Source: Mesorhizobium amorphae CCNWGS0123
GTDB lineage: Bacteria; Pseudomonadota; Alphaproteobacteria; Rhizobiales; Rhizobiaceae
Length of the DNA: 64,000 nucleotides
Assembly (NCBI RefSeq): GCF_001686985.1
Contig: NZ_CP015318.1
Span: 4,276,001 to 4,340,000, forward strand
Direction of reading: 5' to 3'
Below the pieces are notes generated by a model. That model saw only the letters and a program-made list of their open reading frames with translations, ran no database searches and was not told the origin of the DNA. The first letter of the stretch is position 1; each line of letters opens with the position of its first letter. Shown one piece after another: positions 41,598-50,280 of this stretch. Made by a program: the position numbers and the translations under genes.

Positions 41598-42218
41598 TCA
41601 CGTCGGCAGCGGCGTCCCGGCCTGTTCGGCGACCATGTATTCGGCGTACCAGTCGGGCCAGTTCTCATCGCGTTGACCGCCTGTCCGCTTCTCGTGTTCG
41701 CCGTGTGCCGCTGCCGCACGCCGAAGCGCGGCCGCCAGATCGGCCGATGAGGTGACCGTGGTGTCGTGAGCGTCCACGCGCCCAGGCAATCGCTGGGTGA
41801 CCTCCTGCAGCAGCCAGCCATTGCCGTCCGGATCGCTGAACGTGGCGAAGGAGGAGTAGCTGCGTCCCTCAGGATGCCTGCCGCTGATCGCCGGCTGCCC
41901 AGGACCTGCACGGTGGAACACCTCGCTTGCCTCGACCCCTCTTGCCACGAGTTCGGCGCGCGCAGCATCGATATCGGATACGATGAGATAGAGCACCTTT
42001 GCCGAGCCTGGCGCGGCTGTCGTGAGGCCGTTGCCGAAATGGATCGAGCACGGTGACCCCGGAGGCGTGAACTGCACCACCCGAAATACATCGCCGACGA
42101 CAAAGTCGGCGTCGAGCCGCCAACGCAAGCCGCTGTAAAAACGCTTGGCACGATCGACATCCGAAACAGGGATGACGACGGCCTCGAGCTTCATGTCGAG
42201 CGTCCGGGTACTGGTCAT
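41598..42218 (-). CDS. VOC-family (glyoxalase/dioxygenase-like) protein
   Basis: The product is 206 aa from ATG 42218 (MTSTRTLDMKLEAVVIPVSD), with AAGGAG upstream. The N-terminal VOC domain (about 10-130) shows VVIPVSDVDRAKRFYSGLRW, LYLIVSDIDAARAELVARGV and FATFSDPDGNGWLLQEV. The C-terminal 70 residues (AALRRAAAAHGEHEKRTGG, WPDWYAEYMVAEQAG) form an extension seen in actinobacterial and rhizobial 'VOC plus tail' proteins. Substrate unknown. Confidence 0.87.
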   Translation of the reverse strand: MTSTRTLDMKLEAVVIPVSDVDRAKRFYSGLRWRLDADFVVGDVFRVVQFTPPGSPCSIHFGNGLTTAAPGSAKVLYLIVSDIDAARAELVARGVEASEVFHRAGPGQPAISGRHPEGRSYSSFATFSDPDGNGWLLQEVTQRLPGRVDAHDTTVTSSADLAAALRRAAAAHGEHEKRTGGQRDENWPDWYAEYMVAEQAGTPLPT

Positions 42219-42420
42219 GTCAAGCTCCTTGGTTCGAGTGCCTTGAGAGTGGCAACACATTCCTTAGGGCCCTGCCCGCGCAAGGCAGCTTCTCGCCGTG
42301 ATGTGCTTTAGTCAATCGGATCATCGGGTAGTTCCAGGCGCGCCAGATGCCGGAGAAAACTCGGTCCATCCATAGCAATTGCCTTTGACTCCAGGACGCT
42401 GAGATCGATTAACTGGGTGG

Positions 42421-43038
42421 ATGACGAAAATGGAAACCCAACCCTTGATCGACAAGCCGCTGAAAGGCGAGCTCTCAGCACTCTATCGGGCGGAAGGCCG
42501 TCACTACCACAACCTCGCCCATATCGAGGCGATGCTGGCGTTGGCCGGGGACTATCGCGCATCACTGAGCGACCCCGAAGCCGTCGAAACGGCGATCTGG
42601 TTCCACGACGCCATCTACGACAGCCGGGCCAAGGACAACGAGGCCAGGAGCGCAGCGCTTGCCCGAGAAAAACTCGCCGGTCGCACCGATCCGGAACGTC
42701 TTGGCCGCATAGCGGCGATGATCGTCGCCACCGCCACGCACGAACTGCCCAGCCTTCAAAGGCTTGGCGACGAGCACTTCATCGGCGACGCAGCGCTGTT
42801 CCTCGACATGGACCTTTCGATCCTCGGTGCCGCACCCGAGGTGTTCGACGCCTATGAACAGGCGGTCCGCCGCGAATATGGCTGGGTCGAGGAAGCGATG
42901 TGGCGGGCCGGTCGCGCTGCAGTCCTGAAGACGTTGCTCGCCCGCCCGCATATCTATCACACCGAGGAATTCCGGCAGCGGTGCGAACCGCAAGCCCGGC
43001 GCAACATGGCGCGATCGATCGCGGCGCTCGAACCCTAA
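42421..43038 (+). CDS. HD-superfamily predicted metal-dependent phosphohydrolase
   Basis: The product is 205 aa. HD-type residues: His in YHNLAHIEAML (about 29-39), the HD in IWFHDAIYDSRAKDNEARSA (about 59-78) and later IVATATHE. The relatives (COG4339 type) are predicted phosphohydrolases without known substrate. It is encoded alone, converging with the GNAT gene that ends 6 bp away. Confidence 0.87.
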   Translation: MTKMETQPLIDKPLKGELSALYRAEGRHYHNLAHIEAMLALAGDYRASLSDPEAVETAIWFHDAIYDSRAKDNEARSAALAREKLAGRTDPERLGRIAAMIVATATHELPSLQRLGDEHFIGDAALFLDMDLSILGAAPEVFDAYEQAVRREYGWVEEAMWRAGRAAVLKTLLARPHIYHTEEFRQRCEPQARRNMARSIAALEP

Positions 43039-43044
43039 GGATTC

Positions 43045-43545
43045 CTAATCCGGAAATGTCTCCATGCGCTGCAAAAAGGGCCTGAACCCTGCACGCGTGT
43101 AGACCGACTGCGCGCCGGGGTGGTCGAAGGTGTCGGTGTGCAGCCACAGCCTCCTGGGCCGATGCGACCAGACGGCGCGAAGCGATCGGTCAAGCAGGAA
43201 CGGACCGAGCTTGCGGCCCTGAAATCTGGGGATGAGCCCGAAATGGGTCAGCTCGACGTCCGCCTGGCCGACGCTGTTGAATTCGCACAGACCGGCGGCC
43301 TCGCCATCGACACGCAGGACATGGATATGCGTCGATGCAAGCGCGAGTAGCCGCTCGAGCTCGCCTGAACCCATGCGCAGCCGCTGGTCCCACTGCACGG
43401 GCTCGCCGACTGCGCGGTAGAGGCGTTCATAGCCGGCGATATCGAGCGTTTCGTGCGCGACCATCGCACCCGGCGCGGGAGCCGCAAAGGCGTCGCCGGA
43501 CGGCGGCGCGATCATCTCCATATAGGTGACGAGAAGGTCGACCAT
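43045..43545 (-). CDS. GNAT-family N-acetyltransferase
   Basis: The product is 166 aa from ATG 43545 (MVDLLVTYMEMIAPPSGDAF). Beta4/loop LTHFGLIPRFQGRKLGPFLL (about 112-131) contains the acetyl-CoA-binding Q/RxxGxG/A site, followed by LWLHTDTFDHPGAQSVYTRAGF, typical of the C-terminal half. The N-terminal part is shorter than average. Substrate unknown. Confidence 0.85.
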   Translation of the reverse strand: MVDLLVTYMEMIAPPSGDAFAAPAPGAMVAHETLDIAGYERLYRAVGEPVQWDQRLRMGSGELERLLALASTHIHVLRVDGEAAGLCEFNSVGQADVELTHFGLIPRFQGRKLGPFLLDRSLRAVWSHRPRRLWLHTDTFDHPGAQSVYTRAGFRPFLQRMETFPD

Positions 43546-43606
43546 GGCAATTCTGGCCCGAGGCTGAAGGGTACGGCACCCGGATGACATCGGGGCCGCC
43601 GCTGCT

Positions 43607-44374
43607 TCAAAGGGGGTTTTCGGCGTAAAACTCCAGCACGCGCTGTTTGAAGCTCTTGTCGCCGACCGCCAGCATATGGTCGCGGCCCTCGATGTGAAAA
43701 GCCCTGGCGTTCGGCATCAGCGCCGCCAGTTCGTCCGGTGAACCGCCAATGTCGTCCTTCGTTCCAACGGCGACCAGGGTCGGCTGGGCAATGCGCGCCA
43801 TGTCGTCCTCGCTGAGCAATTCGCGTGACGTGGCGATGCAGGCGGCCAGTGCCCGGCGGTCGCTGCGCGTCTGGTCGGCGAAGGCGCGGAACGAGCGGCC
43901 ACGCGGATGGCTCGTGGCATCGGGATCGTCCGCAAGCAGCGCTGCGGCGATCGGATCCCAGTCGCCGACGCCGTCGACCATTCCGATGCCGAGCCCCCCG
44001 AACACCAGCGTCGCCACCTTGTCCGGATCGGACAATGCCAGGAATGCAGAGATACGCGCGCCCATCGAATAGCCCATGACATGCGCGCGCTCGATGCCGA
44101 GATGGTCGAGCAGCGCTGCCCCGTCCGAGGCCATTTTTGCGGGCGTATAATCAGCCTCGTTGTAGCTCTTCGACGACGAACCGTGGCCGCGATTGTCGAA
44201 AGCGATGGCGCGGTAGCCGGCATCGTTCAGCGTCTTGAACCAGCCGGGCGACACCCAGTTGACATAGTGGCTGGAGGCAAAGCCGTGGATCATCAGCACC
44301 GGATCGCCATGGCCCGACGCCGGCTGGCGATCGAGGAACGCAAGATCGAGGCCGTCATGGGAAAGAAACTGCAT
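43607..44374 (-). CDS. Alpha/beta-fold hydrolase
   Basis: The product is 255 aa from ATG 44374 (MQFLSHDGLDLAFLD). The canonical hydrolase plan is seen: oxyanion HGFASSHYVNW, nucleophile Ser in GYSMGARI (about 99), catalytic Asp region VGTKDDIGG and His in IEGRDHM. It is in tandem with the DUF192 gene upstream (16-bp gap), so they are probably cotranscribed. Substrate unknown; annotations in related strains range over esterases and chloroperoxidases. Confidence 0.88.
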   Translation of the reverse strand: MQFLSHDGLDLAFLDRQPASGHGDPVLMIHGFASSHYVNWVSPGWFKTLNDAGYRAIAFDNRGHGSSSKSYNEADYTPAKMASDGAALLDHLGIERAHVMGYSMGARISAFLALSDPDKVATLVFGGLGIGMVDGVGDWDPIAAALLADDPDATSHPRGRSFRAFADQTRSDRRALAACIATSRELLSEDDMARIAQPTLVAVGTKDDIGGSPDELAALMPNARAFHIEGRDHMLAVGDKSFKQRVLEFYAENPL

Positions 44375-44390
44375 CGGCAATCCGAAATGC

Positions 44391-44954
44391 TCAGTTGGAA
44401 TCGATGTTGGGCGCGTCGCCCTTGTCCGCCGGCGGCATCGCGGACCCGGGTTCGGTGCCGATTGCCGGATGGCGCAACAGGTCGCCATACGCGATGCCGT
44501 CTTTGGCGGCCGTGCCCGCCTTGAGTTCGAGCACGAAGCGCACCGGCAGGCCGGACGAGATGACCGCCTCGGATTCCGGTTCTCCTCGCTTGATCGAGCG
44601 GACCTTGCCGTCCTGGCCGACAAAGATCAGGTCGAGCGGCATCGGTGTGTTCTTCATCCAGAAGGTCAGCGGCCCGGAACTCTCGAACACGAACAGCATG
44701 CCGTGGTCGTCGGCCATGTCCTTGCGGAACATCAGGCCGGCCTCGCGCTCGTCGGACGAATCGGCGATTTCAATGGAAAAGGAGCGCTCGCCCGACTTCG
44801 TCTCCGCGACCAGCGGCGTCGGATCGACGGGCAGGATCATTGCCTGGCCGTCCGCCGCAGTCGGCTGCTGCGAATAGAAATAGGCACTCGCTGCCGCGGC
44901 GAAAGCCAAGGCGGCGCACATCGCGCCCGCTGTCAGCCAGTTCCTGGGAGCCAT
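44391..44954 (-). CDS. DUF192 periplasmic or membrane-anchored protein
   Basis: The product is 187 aa with a hydrophobic N-terminal segment (about 5-27: LTAGAMCAALAFAAAASAYF). The DUF192 domain (about 55-165) has FSIEIADSSDEREAGLMFRK, MLFVFESSGPLTFWMKNTPM, LDLIFVGQDGKVRSIKR and VRFVLELKAGTA. The family is broadly conserved and structurally characterised, but its role is not established. It is followed 16 bp later by the hydrolase gene. Confidence 0.9.
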   Translation of the reverse strand: MAPRNWLTAGAMCAALAFAAAASAYFYSQQPTAADGQAMILPVDPTPLVAETKSGERSFSIEIADSSDEREAGLMFRKDMADDHGMLFVFESSGPLTFWMKNTPMPLDLIFVGQDGKVRSIKRGEPESEAVISSGLPVRFVLELKAGTAAKDGIAYGDLLRHPAIGTEPGSAMPPADKGDAPNIDSN

Positions 44955-45136
44955 ACATTTTCCTCGGCCGGAATTCGTCCCGGGCCATAATCCAGAACTT
45001 CGGTTCGGAAAAGGTGATGGTCAAGTAAAAGATAGACCCCCATCCCGATTCAACCGGGATGGATCAGGCTCCAAGGTGTGTTGAGATTCAGGTCAGGCCA
45101 AGCAGCCATTGCAGGCCGGCTGAATATCAACACGCC

Positions 45137-45733
45137 TCAGTGCGAGACCGGCAAAGTGCCCACATCCGGGTGGATTTCGGCGGCCATAAGGCCCTTGTCG
45201 CCGCGGCCGAAGCGGACCAGAACGACCTGACCGGGCCTGAGCTCGGTGATGCCGTAGCGGCGCAACGTCTCCATATGGACGAAAATGTCCTCGGTACCTT
45301 CGCCGCGGGTCAGGAAGCCGAATCCCTTGGTGCGGTTGAACCACTTCACCAGCGCCCGTTCGAGGCCGCTTTCGGGCGTCACTGTGATGTGGGTGCGCTG
45401 CTCCTGCATCTCCGCAGGATGGACCGCCGTGCTGGCATCCATGGACAGCACCCGGAAGGCCTGCAGGCCGCGCTCGCCCTGCTTGACGAGGCAGACGACG
45501 CGCGCGCCTTCCAGAGCGGTCTGGAACCCGTCCTTTCGAAGGCATGTCACATGGAGGAGGATGTCGCCGGATACACCATCGTCCGGAAGAATGAACCCGT
45601 AGCCCTTGGCCACGTCGAACCACTTGATGGCACCGGCGATTTCGACGAGATCGGCGGTGTCGCCACCGCTGTCTCGCGTCAAGGCGTCGTCAAGGCTTCC
45701 GTCCCGCCCCGTGAAAGAGGCCTTTTCCCCCAT
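45137..45733 (-). CDS. Double cold-shock-domain protein
   Basis: The product is 198 aa from ATG 45733 (MGEKASFTGRDGSLDDAL), with AGGGGGCG upstream; an ATG at 45763 is possible. It has two CSDs: domain 1 (about 38-105) with GAIKWFDVAKGYGFILPDD and GDILLHVT, domain 2 (about 125-190) with ALVKWFNRTKGFGFLTRGE and EDIFVHMETLRR. Both have RNP1 and RNP2 aromatic residues for single-stranded nucleic-acid binding. Double-CSD proteins of about 200 aa are usual in rhizobia. Confidence 0.93.
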   Translation of the reverse strand: MGEKASFTGRDGSLDDALTRDSGGDTADLVEIAGAIKWFDVAKGYGFILPDDGVSGDILLHVTCLRKDGFQTALEGARVVCLVKQGERGLQAFRVLSMDASTAVHPAEMQEQRTHITVTPESGLERALVKWFNRTKGFGFLTRGEGTEDIFVHMETLRRYGITELRPGQVVLVRFGRGDKGLMAAEIHPDVGTLPVSH

Positions 45734-45948
45734 AAGAACGCCCCCTTTTTTCAAGAACACCACAACTGATTCTTGACATCAGATTAACACCGGGGATTCC
45801 GGTCTGTGCAAGGCCTGACGTGCCTTTTTTCACGGTTCAATACAGGAAAACCGGATTTGTCGTTTGCCGGCGGGTCCGGATGGGGCAATTGCCCTTTGGC
45901 CGGGTGGCCCCTATGTTGCGCCGCACCCCAACATATCGAGGAAATCAC

Positions 45949-46389
45949 ATGCGCTATCTGCACACCATGGTTCGCGTCGCCGATGTCGATGCATCGCTCG
46001 ATTTCTACTGCAACAAGCTCGGCATGAAGGAAGTGCGCCGCCATGAAAATGAGCAGGGGCGTTTCACGCTGATCTTCCTTGCCGCGTCCGAGGACGAGCA
46101 GAGCGGCATCGCAGACAAGGCGCCGCTGCTCGAACTGACCTACAATTGGGACCCGGAAGAATACAAGGGCGGCCGCAATTTCGGCCACCTCGCCTATGAG
46201 GTCGACGACATCTATGCCACATGCCAGCATCTGATGGACAATGGCGTCACCATCAACCGGCCGCCGCGCGACGGCAACATGGCCTTCGTCAAGTCGCCGG
46301 ACGGCATCTCGTTCGAACTGCTGCAGAAGGGCCCGGCCAAGCCCAAGGCCGAGCCCTGGGCTTCGATGCCGAACACCGGAAGCTGGTAA
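45949..46389 (+). CDS. gloA: Lactoylglutathione lyase (glyoxalase I)
   Basis: The product is 146 aa. It isomerises the methylglyoxal-glutathione hemithioacetal. The VOC fold is clear: MRYLHTMVRVADVDASLDFY with metal-ligand His5, LELTYNWDPEEYKGGRNFGHLAYEVDDI (Glu and His ligands) and a C-terminal FVKSPDGISFELLQK (Glu ligand). The C-terminal tail PWASMPNTGSW is like that of rhizobial GloA. It is transcribed away from the cold-shock gene. Confidence 0.94.
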   Translation: MRYLHTMVRVADVDASLDFYCNKLGMKEVRRHENEQGRFTLIFLAASEDEQSGIADKAPLLELTYNWDPEEYKGGRNFGHLAYEVDDIYATCQHLMDNGVTINRPPRDGNMAFVKSPDGISFELLQKGPAKPKAEPWASMPNTGSW

Positions 46390-46547
46390 CCGATCAAATT
46401 ATCTTGAGCGGATGTCGCCAGGCGGAGACACCCGGCGGCCTTTGCCGTTTTGCATGACGGCACCTATGTACCCGGCTGTCGCGCCAGCTTCGCAAGGCTG
46501 GCGCGACATCAAGCAACGGGCGCCTGCCCTCCAGGAGAAGTCATTTC

Positions 46548-46841
46548 ATGCCGACCAGCCGCGCCGATGTCGCCACCGAACATGCCAGCCGTTACCTGCA
46601 GCAGCTTTGCAAGCATTGGGCGCACAAATTCCCGGTCGAGTTCGACCCAACCCACGGCACCATCGACCTCTCCATGGGCCGCACCGTCATGGACGCCGAT
46701 GCAACCGCCCTCCACATCGCGGTGACATCGGATGAGGCCGGTTCGCTCGAGCGCCTGGAAGCGGTCGTCGCCGACCACATCAAGCGCTTCGCCTTCCGCG
46801 AGGAACTGACCTTCGACTGGAAACTGGCTCCGGCGGCCTAG
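46548..46841 (+). CDS. DUF2218 protein
   Basis: The product is 97 aa. The DUF2218 pattern is seen over the whole length: ATEHASRYLQQLCKHWAHKF, FDPTHGTIDLSMGRTVMDAD, HIAVTSDEAGSLERLEAVVA, HIKRFAFREELTFDWK. Members are often found with siderophore or iron-uptake genes; no such context exists here. It converges with the DUF1697 gene, 8 bp between them. Confidence 0.9.
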   Translation: MPTSRADVATEHASRYLQQLCKHWAHKFPVEFDPTHGTIDLSMGRTVMDADATALHIAVTSDEAGSLERLEAVVADHIKRFAFREELTFDWKLAPAA

Positions 46842-46849
46842 ACTGGCGG

Positions 46850-47413
46850 TCAGCCGGTGCTGCCCGCCCCGCCGGCCAGTTCCAGCAGCGCCAGCACCGA
46901 GCGCCAGTTGCGCGCGGTGCCAGGCACTTTCAGCACACGTGGGATCAGTCCGGCAAACACCGATTTGCCGAGCCCGTCCGGTGCATGCAGGTAAAGCACG
47001 TCGCCCTTGATCTCGAAGCTTTCCGGGCCGGTGCATTTGTCGGCGAGCCGTGCGATCTCCTCGGCCGTCGGCTCGCGCTCCAGCACATAGGCATGGAGCT
47101 TGGTCAGGTCGCCGGCGACCTGCGGATAGGGATTTCCCTTCACCAGCCGCTCGAACCAGCCGAGATCGCGCACCATGATGCGCGAGTAGAAGCCCCATTT
47201 CTTCTCGAAACCTGCTTCCAGCTGTTTGGTCAGGCTGGCCGCGTCGCCCTTCTTCGCCCGGAAGACGGCGTTGCCGCTCTGCACATAGGTGGCGACACCG
47301 GAAAAGCCAAGTTCCTCGAAGAAGGCTCGCAACTCCGCCATCTTGACGATGCGGTTGCCGCCGACATTGATGCCGGAAAACAGCGCGACGAAAACCGTCC
47401 CTTTTTCGCTCAT
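46850..47413 (-). CDS. DUF1697 protein
   Basis: The product is 187 aa from ATG 47413 (MSEKGTVFVALFSGINVGGN). The DUF1697 signature is clear: ALFSGINVGGNRIVKMAELRAFFEELG, ATYVQSGNAVF, and a C-terminal TARNWRSVLALLEL. Function unknown. Its ATG lies upstream of... the ilvA stop is 10 bp away on the same strand, so it follows ilvA in one transcript. Confidence 0.92.
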   Translation of the reverse strand: MSEKGTVFVALFSGINVGGNRIVKMAELRAFFEELGFSGVATYVQSGNAVFRAKKGDAASLTKQLEAGFEKKWGFYSRIMVRDLGWFERLVKGNPYPQVAGDLTKLHAYVLEREPTAEEIARLADKCTGPESFEIKGDVLYLHAPDGLGKSVFAGLIPRVLKVPGTARNWRSVLALLELAGGAGSTG

Positions 47414-47423
47414 TCTGGCCCGC

Positions 47424-48680
47424 TCATATGATGAACCCGGCAAGCGTCTCGTTGTCGGTGATGTCCTGATACTGGACGCCCTCGGCGTCGAAATTGGCCT
47501 TCAGCAGATCGAAATTGCGCCGGTCCTTGGTTTCGATGCCGATCAGCACCGAACCGAAATTGCGTGCCGATTTCTTCAGATATTCGAAGCGGGCGATGTC
47601 GTCGTCAGGCCCAAGCATTTCGAGGAAGTCGCGCAGCGCGCCAGGCCGCTGCGGGAAGCGGATGATGAAGTATTTCTTCAGTCCCTCGAAGCGCAGCGCC
47701 CGCTCTTTGACGTCGGGCAGCCGCTCGAAATCGAAATTGCCGCCCGAAACCACCGCGACGATGGTCTTGCCCCTGATCTCCTTCCGCGAAAAATCCTTCA
47801 GCGCGTCGATCGCCAGCGCGCCGGCCGGCTCCAGCACCACGCCTTCGACATTGAGCATCTCGATCATGGTCGCGCAGAGCCGGTTTTCCGGGATCAGCCG
47901 CACGGCATCGGCGGCAAACTCCTTGAGATGACGCAGCGGTTCGCGGCCGATCTCGGCGACCGCGGCACCGTCGACGAAATTGTCGACCTTGGCGAGCTTG
48001 ATCCGCTTTCCGGTGGACAGGCTCTCGCACAGGCTCGGCGCTCCGGCTGGCTCGCAGAACACGAAGCGCGTGTCGCGGTTCTGGTCGGCGAAGTAATGCG
48101 TGACGCCAGCGGCCAGGCCGCCGCCGCCGACCGGCAACATGATGATGTCGGGCATGCGCGCGCCGGGCATCTGGTCGGCAATCTCATAGGCGACGGTCGC
48201 CTGCCCCTCGATGATGTCCTTGTGATCGAAGGGCGGCACCATATGCGCGCCGGCACTTTCGGTGAATTCGAAGGCAGCGCGGTAGCAGTCGTCGAAGAAG
48301 TCGCCGACCAGCCTGATCTCGACGAAATCGCCGCCGAACAGCCGCGTCTTGTCGATCTTCTGCTGCGGTGTCGTCACCGGCATGAACACGACACCCTTCT
48401 TGCCGAAATGGCGGCAGACGAAAGCAAAGCCCTGCGCATGATTGCCGGCCGAGGCACAGACGAAAAGCTCGGCATCATTGCCGGCGGCGAGCGTCTTGCG
48501 GAAGAAGGTGAAGGCGCCGCGGATCTTGTAGGAGCGCACCGGGGTCAGGTCCTCGCGCTTCAAGAGCACCCGCGCCCCGGTCTTCTTCGACAGATAGTCG
48601 TTTTCCTGCAGCGGCGTTTCCGGAAAGATCTGGCGGATCGCAGTGGCGGCGGCGGCGACGCGGGAGGAGAAACTGTTCAT
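47424..48680 (-). CDS. ilvA: Threonine ammonia-lyase (threonine dehydratase)
   Basis: The product is 418 aa from ATG 48680 (MNSFSSRVAAAATAIRQIF); upstream in-frame starts overlap the divergent gene. It deaminates threonine to 2-oxobutanoate, the first step to isoleucine. PLP Lys in REDLTPVRSYKIRGAF (about 55), phosphate loop PVGGGGLAAG (about 184-193), ASAGNHAQGFAF. A single C-terminal ACT-like domain (about 335-418) fits the short class of IlvA. The DUF1697 gene follows. Confidence 0.93.
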   Translation of the reverse strand: MNSFSSRVAAAATAIRQIFPETPLQENDYLSKKTGARVLLKREDLTPVRSYKIRGAFTFFRKTLAAGNDAELFVCASAGNHAQGFAFVCRHFGKKGVVFMPVTTPQQKIDKTRLFGGDFVEIRLVGDFFDDCYRAAFEFTESAGAHMVPPFDHKDIIEGQATVAYEIADQMPGARMPDIIMLPVGGGGLAAGVTHYFADQNRDTRFVFCEPAGAPSLCESLSTGKRIKLAKVDNFVDGAAVAEIGREPLRHLKEFAADAVRLIPENRLCATMIEMLNVEGVVLEPAGALAIDALKDFSRKEIRGKTIVAVVSGGNFDFERLPDVKERALRFEGLKKYFIIRFPQRPGALRDFLEMLGPDDDIARFEYLKKSARNFGSVLIGIETKDRRNFDLLKANFDAEGVQYQDITDNETLAGFII

Positions 48681-48801
48681 GGCGCCGTCACCTCTGGATC
48701 GAATGGTTCGAACGCGAAGCCTATTGCACAAATCGCTGTTTGCGGCCACCGATGCCGTGCGGCCGCCTTGACGCGCCAGCAGAAATCCATTGGAGCCATC
48801 C

Positions 48802-50205
48802 ATGTCCGTTTCGGCCGTCGCTTTGAAGACCATGTCATTGCCGGAATTCGGCGAGCCGACGCTGATGCCGCTCGTCCCACGAACCACCCACGAGGCACGC
48901 ATCGAAGCACTGGCGGCGCGCGGCTCAAGGGCAGGCTTCGATGCCTTCGTCGTCTATGGCGACCGCGAGCATGCCGCCAATGTCGCCTATCTCTCAGGCT
49001 ACGATCCCCGTTTCGAGGAGACGCTGCTGGTCATCCTTCCCGGCAGGGCGCCGAAGCTGCTGGTCGGCAATGAGGGCTGGGGCTACGCCGAGATCTGCGA
49101 CGGGCCCTATGAACGTGTCCTCTACCAGACCTTCTCGCTGCCGGCGCAGCCGCGCGACCGCTCCGACGCGCTGCCCGACATCCTTGCCGGTTGCGGCCTG
49201 AAAGCCGGCCAGAAGATCGGCGCCATCGGCTGGAAACCATTCGGCGCCGGCGATGCCGGCTTCGGCGAGGCGACGCTCGATCTGCCCTCCTTCATCGCCG
49301 ACACGCTGCGCGAGCTTGCCGGCGACAAGGGCGCCGTGTTGAACGCGGCGGATCTGCTGATGAACCCGGCGGACGGCCTGCGGGCGATCAACGAGGCCGA
49401 CCAGCTGGCCGCCTTCGAATTCGCCGCGACCTTTTCCTCGCAAGGCCTGCGCAACGTCCTCAGGGGCATCGAACCCGGCATGAGCGAATTGCAGGCGGCG
49501 CGGCTGATGGGCATCAACGGCCTGCCCCTGTGCTGCCATCCGATGCTGTCAGCCGGCAAGCGGGCGCCCTATGGCCTGCCGAGCCCCCACCTCGACGTCA
49601 TCAAGCGCGGCGACCCGATCACCATGGCCTATGGCATCCAGGGCTCGCTCAATGCCCGTGCCGGCTTTCTGGCCGAAAGCGCGGCCGATCTGCCTCATGC
49701 CATCCGCGACTATGTCGAAAGACTGGTCGCGCCGTATTTTTCCGCCGTCGTCGACTGGTACGAGACGGTCGGCATCGGCGTTCCCGGCGGCGCCTTGTGG
49801 AAGGCGGTGCATGACCGCATCGGCGATCCGTTCTTCGGCGTTACGCTCAATCCAGGTCATCTCGTCCATATCGACGAATGGATGCATTCGCCGGTGTTTT
49901 CGGGTTCCGAGGTCAAGCTGCAATCGGGCATGGCGCTGCAGGTCGACATCATCCCGGCAACCGGGACGGACTATTTCACCACCAACATCGAGGACGGCAT
50001 CGCACTGGCCGACGAGGCGCTGCGTGAGGAGATCGCCGCGCGATACCCGGAAGCCTGGCGCCGCATCGAGGCGCGCCGCGCCTTCATGGTGGATGTGCTC
50101 GGCATCCGGCTGAAGCCCGAGATACTGCCCTTCTCCAACATTCCGGCGTTCCTGCCGCCGTATTGGCTTTCGCGCAACACTGCGATGGCCGTCGCCCGGC
50201 GCTGA
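48802..50205 (+). CDS. M24-family peptidase homologue (pita-bread fold), catalytic ligands not evident
   Basis: The product is 467 aa from ATG 48802, with GGAG upstream. An N-terminal creatinase-like domain (about 30-180: SRAGFDAFVVYGDREHAANVAYLSGYDPRF) is followed by a C-terminal M24-like domain (about 210-430). The usual metal-binding pattern (DxG, then D, HGxG, E, E) is not evident: the positions read MAYGIQGSLN and LQVDIIPATGTDY. It may be an inactive or specialised paralogue; annotations would call it Xaa-Pro aminopeptidase. It is divergent from ilvA and precedes the tandem hydrolases. Confidence 0.75.
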   Translation: MSVSAVALKTMSLPEFGEPTLMPLVPRTTHEARIEALAARGSRAGFDAFVVYGDREHAANVAYLSGYDPRFEETLLVILPGRAPKLLVGNEGWGYAEICDGPYERVLYQTFSLPAQPRDRSDALPDILAGCGLKAGQKIGAIGWKPFGAGDAGFGEATLDLPSFIADTLRELAGDKGAVLNAADLLMNPADGLRAINEADQLAAFEFAATFSSQGLRNVLRGIEPGMSELQAARLMGINGLPLCCHPMLSAGKRAPYGLPSPHLDVIKRGDPITMAYGIQGSLNARAGFLAESAADLPHAIRDYVERLVAPYFSAVVDWYETVGIGVPGGALWKAVHDRIGDPFFGVTLNPGHLVHIDEWMHSPVFSGSEVKLQSGMALQVDIIPATGTDYFTTNIEDGIALADEALREEIAARYPEAWRRIEARRAFMVDVLGIRLKPEILPFSNIPAFLPPYWLSRNTAMAVARR

Positions 50206-50280
50206 CAACATTTCGGCTGGACACGACTTACTTCTGCCGCACTTCGCCTGTCCGGGAGGTGTCGCGGAGGTTGGGCCGGA

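Noticed and set aside
42308..42565. 85-aa minus-strand open frame upstream of the HD gene
   Set aside because: It overlaps the start of the HD gene (42421), has no conserved sequence and no good ribosome-binding site.
45805..45832. Possible terminator aaggcctgacgtgccttttttc on the plus strand
   Set aside because: The stem is only five base pairs and there is no plus-strand gene ending before it; not convincing enough to list.
47289..49073. 594-aa plus-strand open frame
   Set aside because: It overlaps ilvA and the DUF1697 gene on the opposite strand; these two have clear family signatures.
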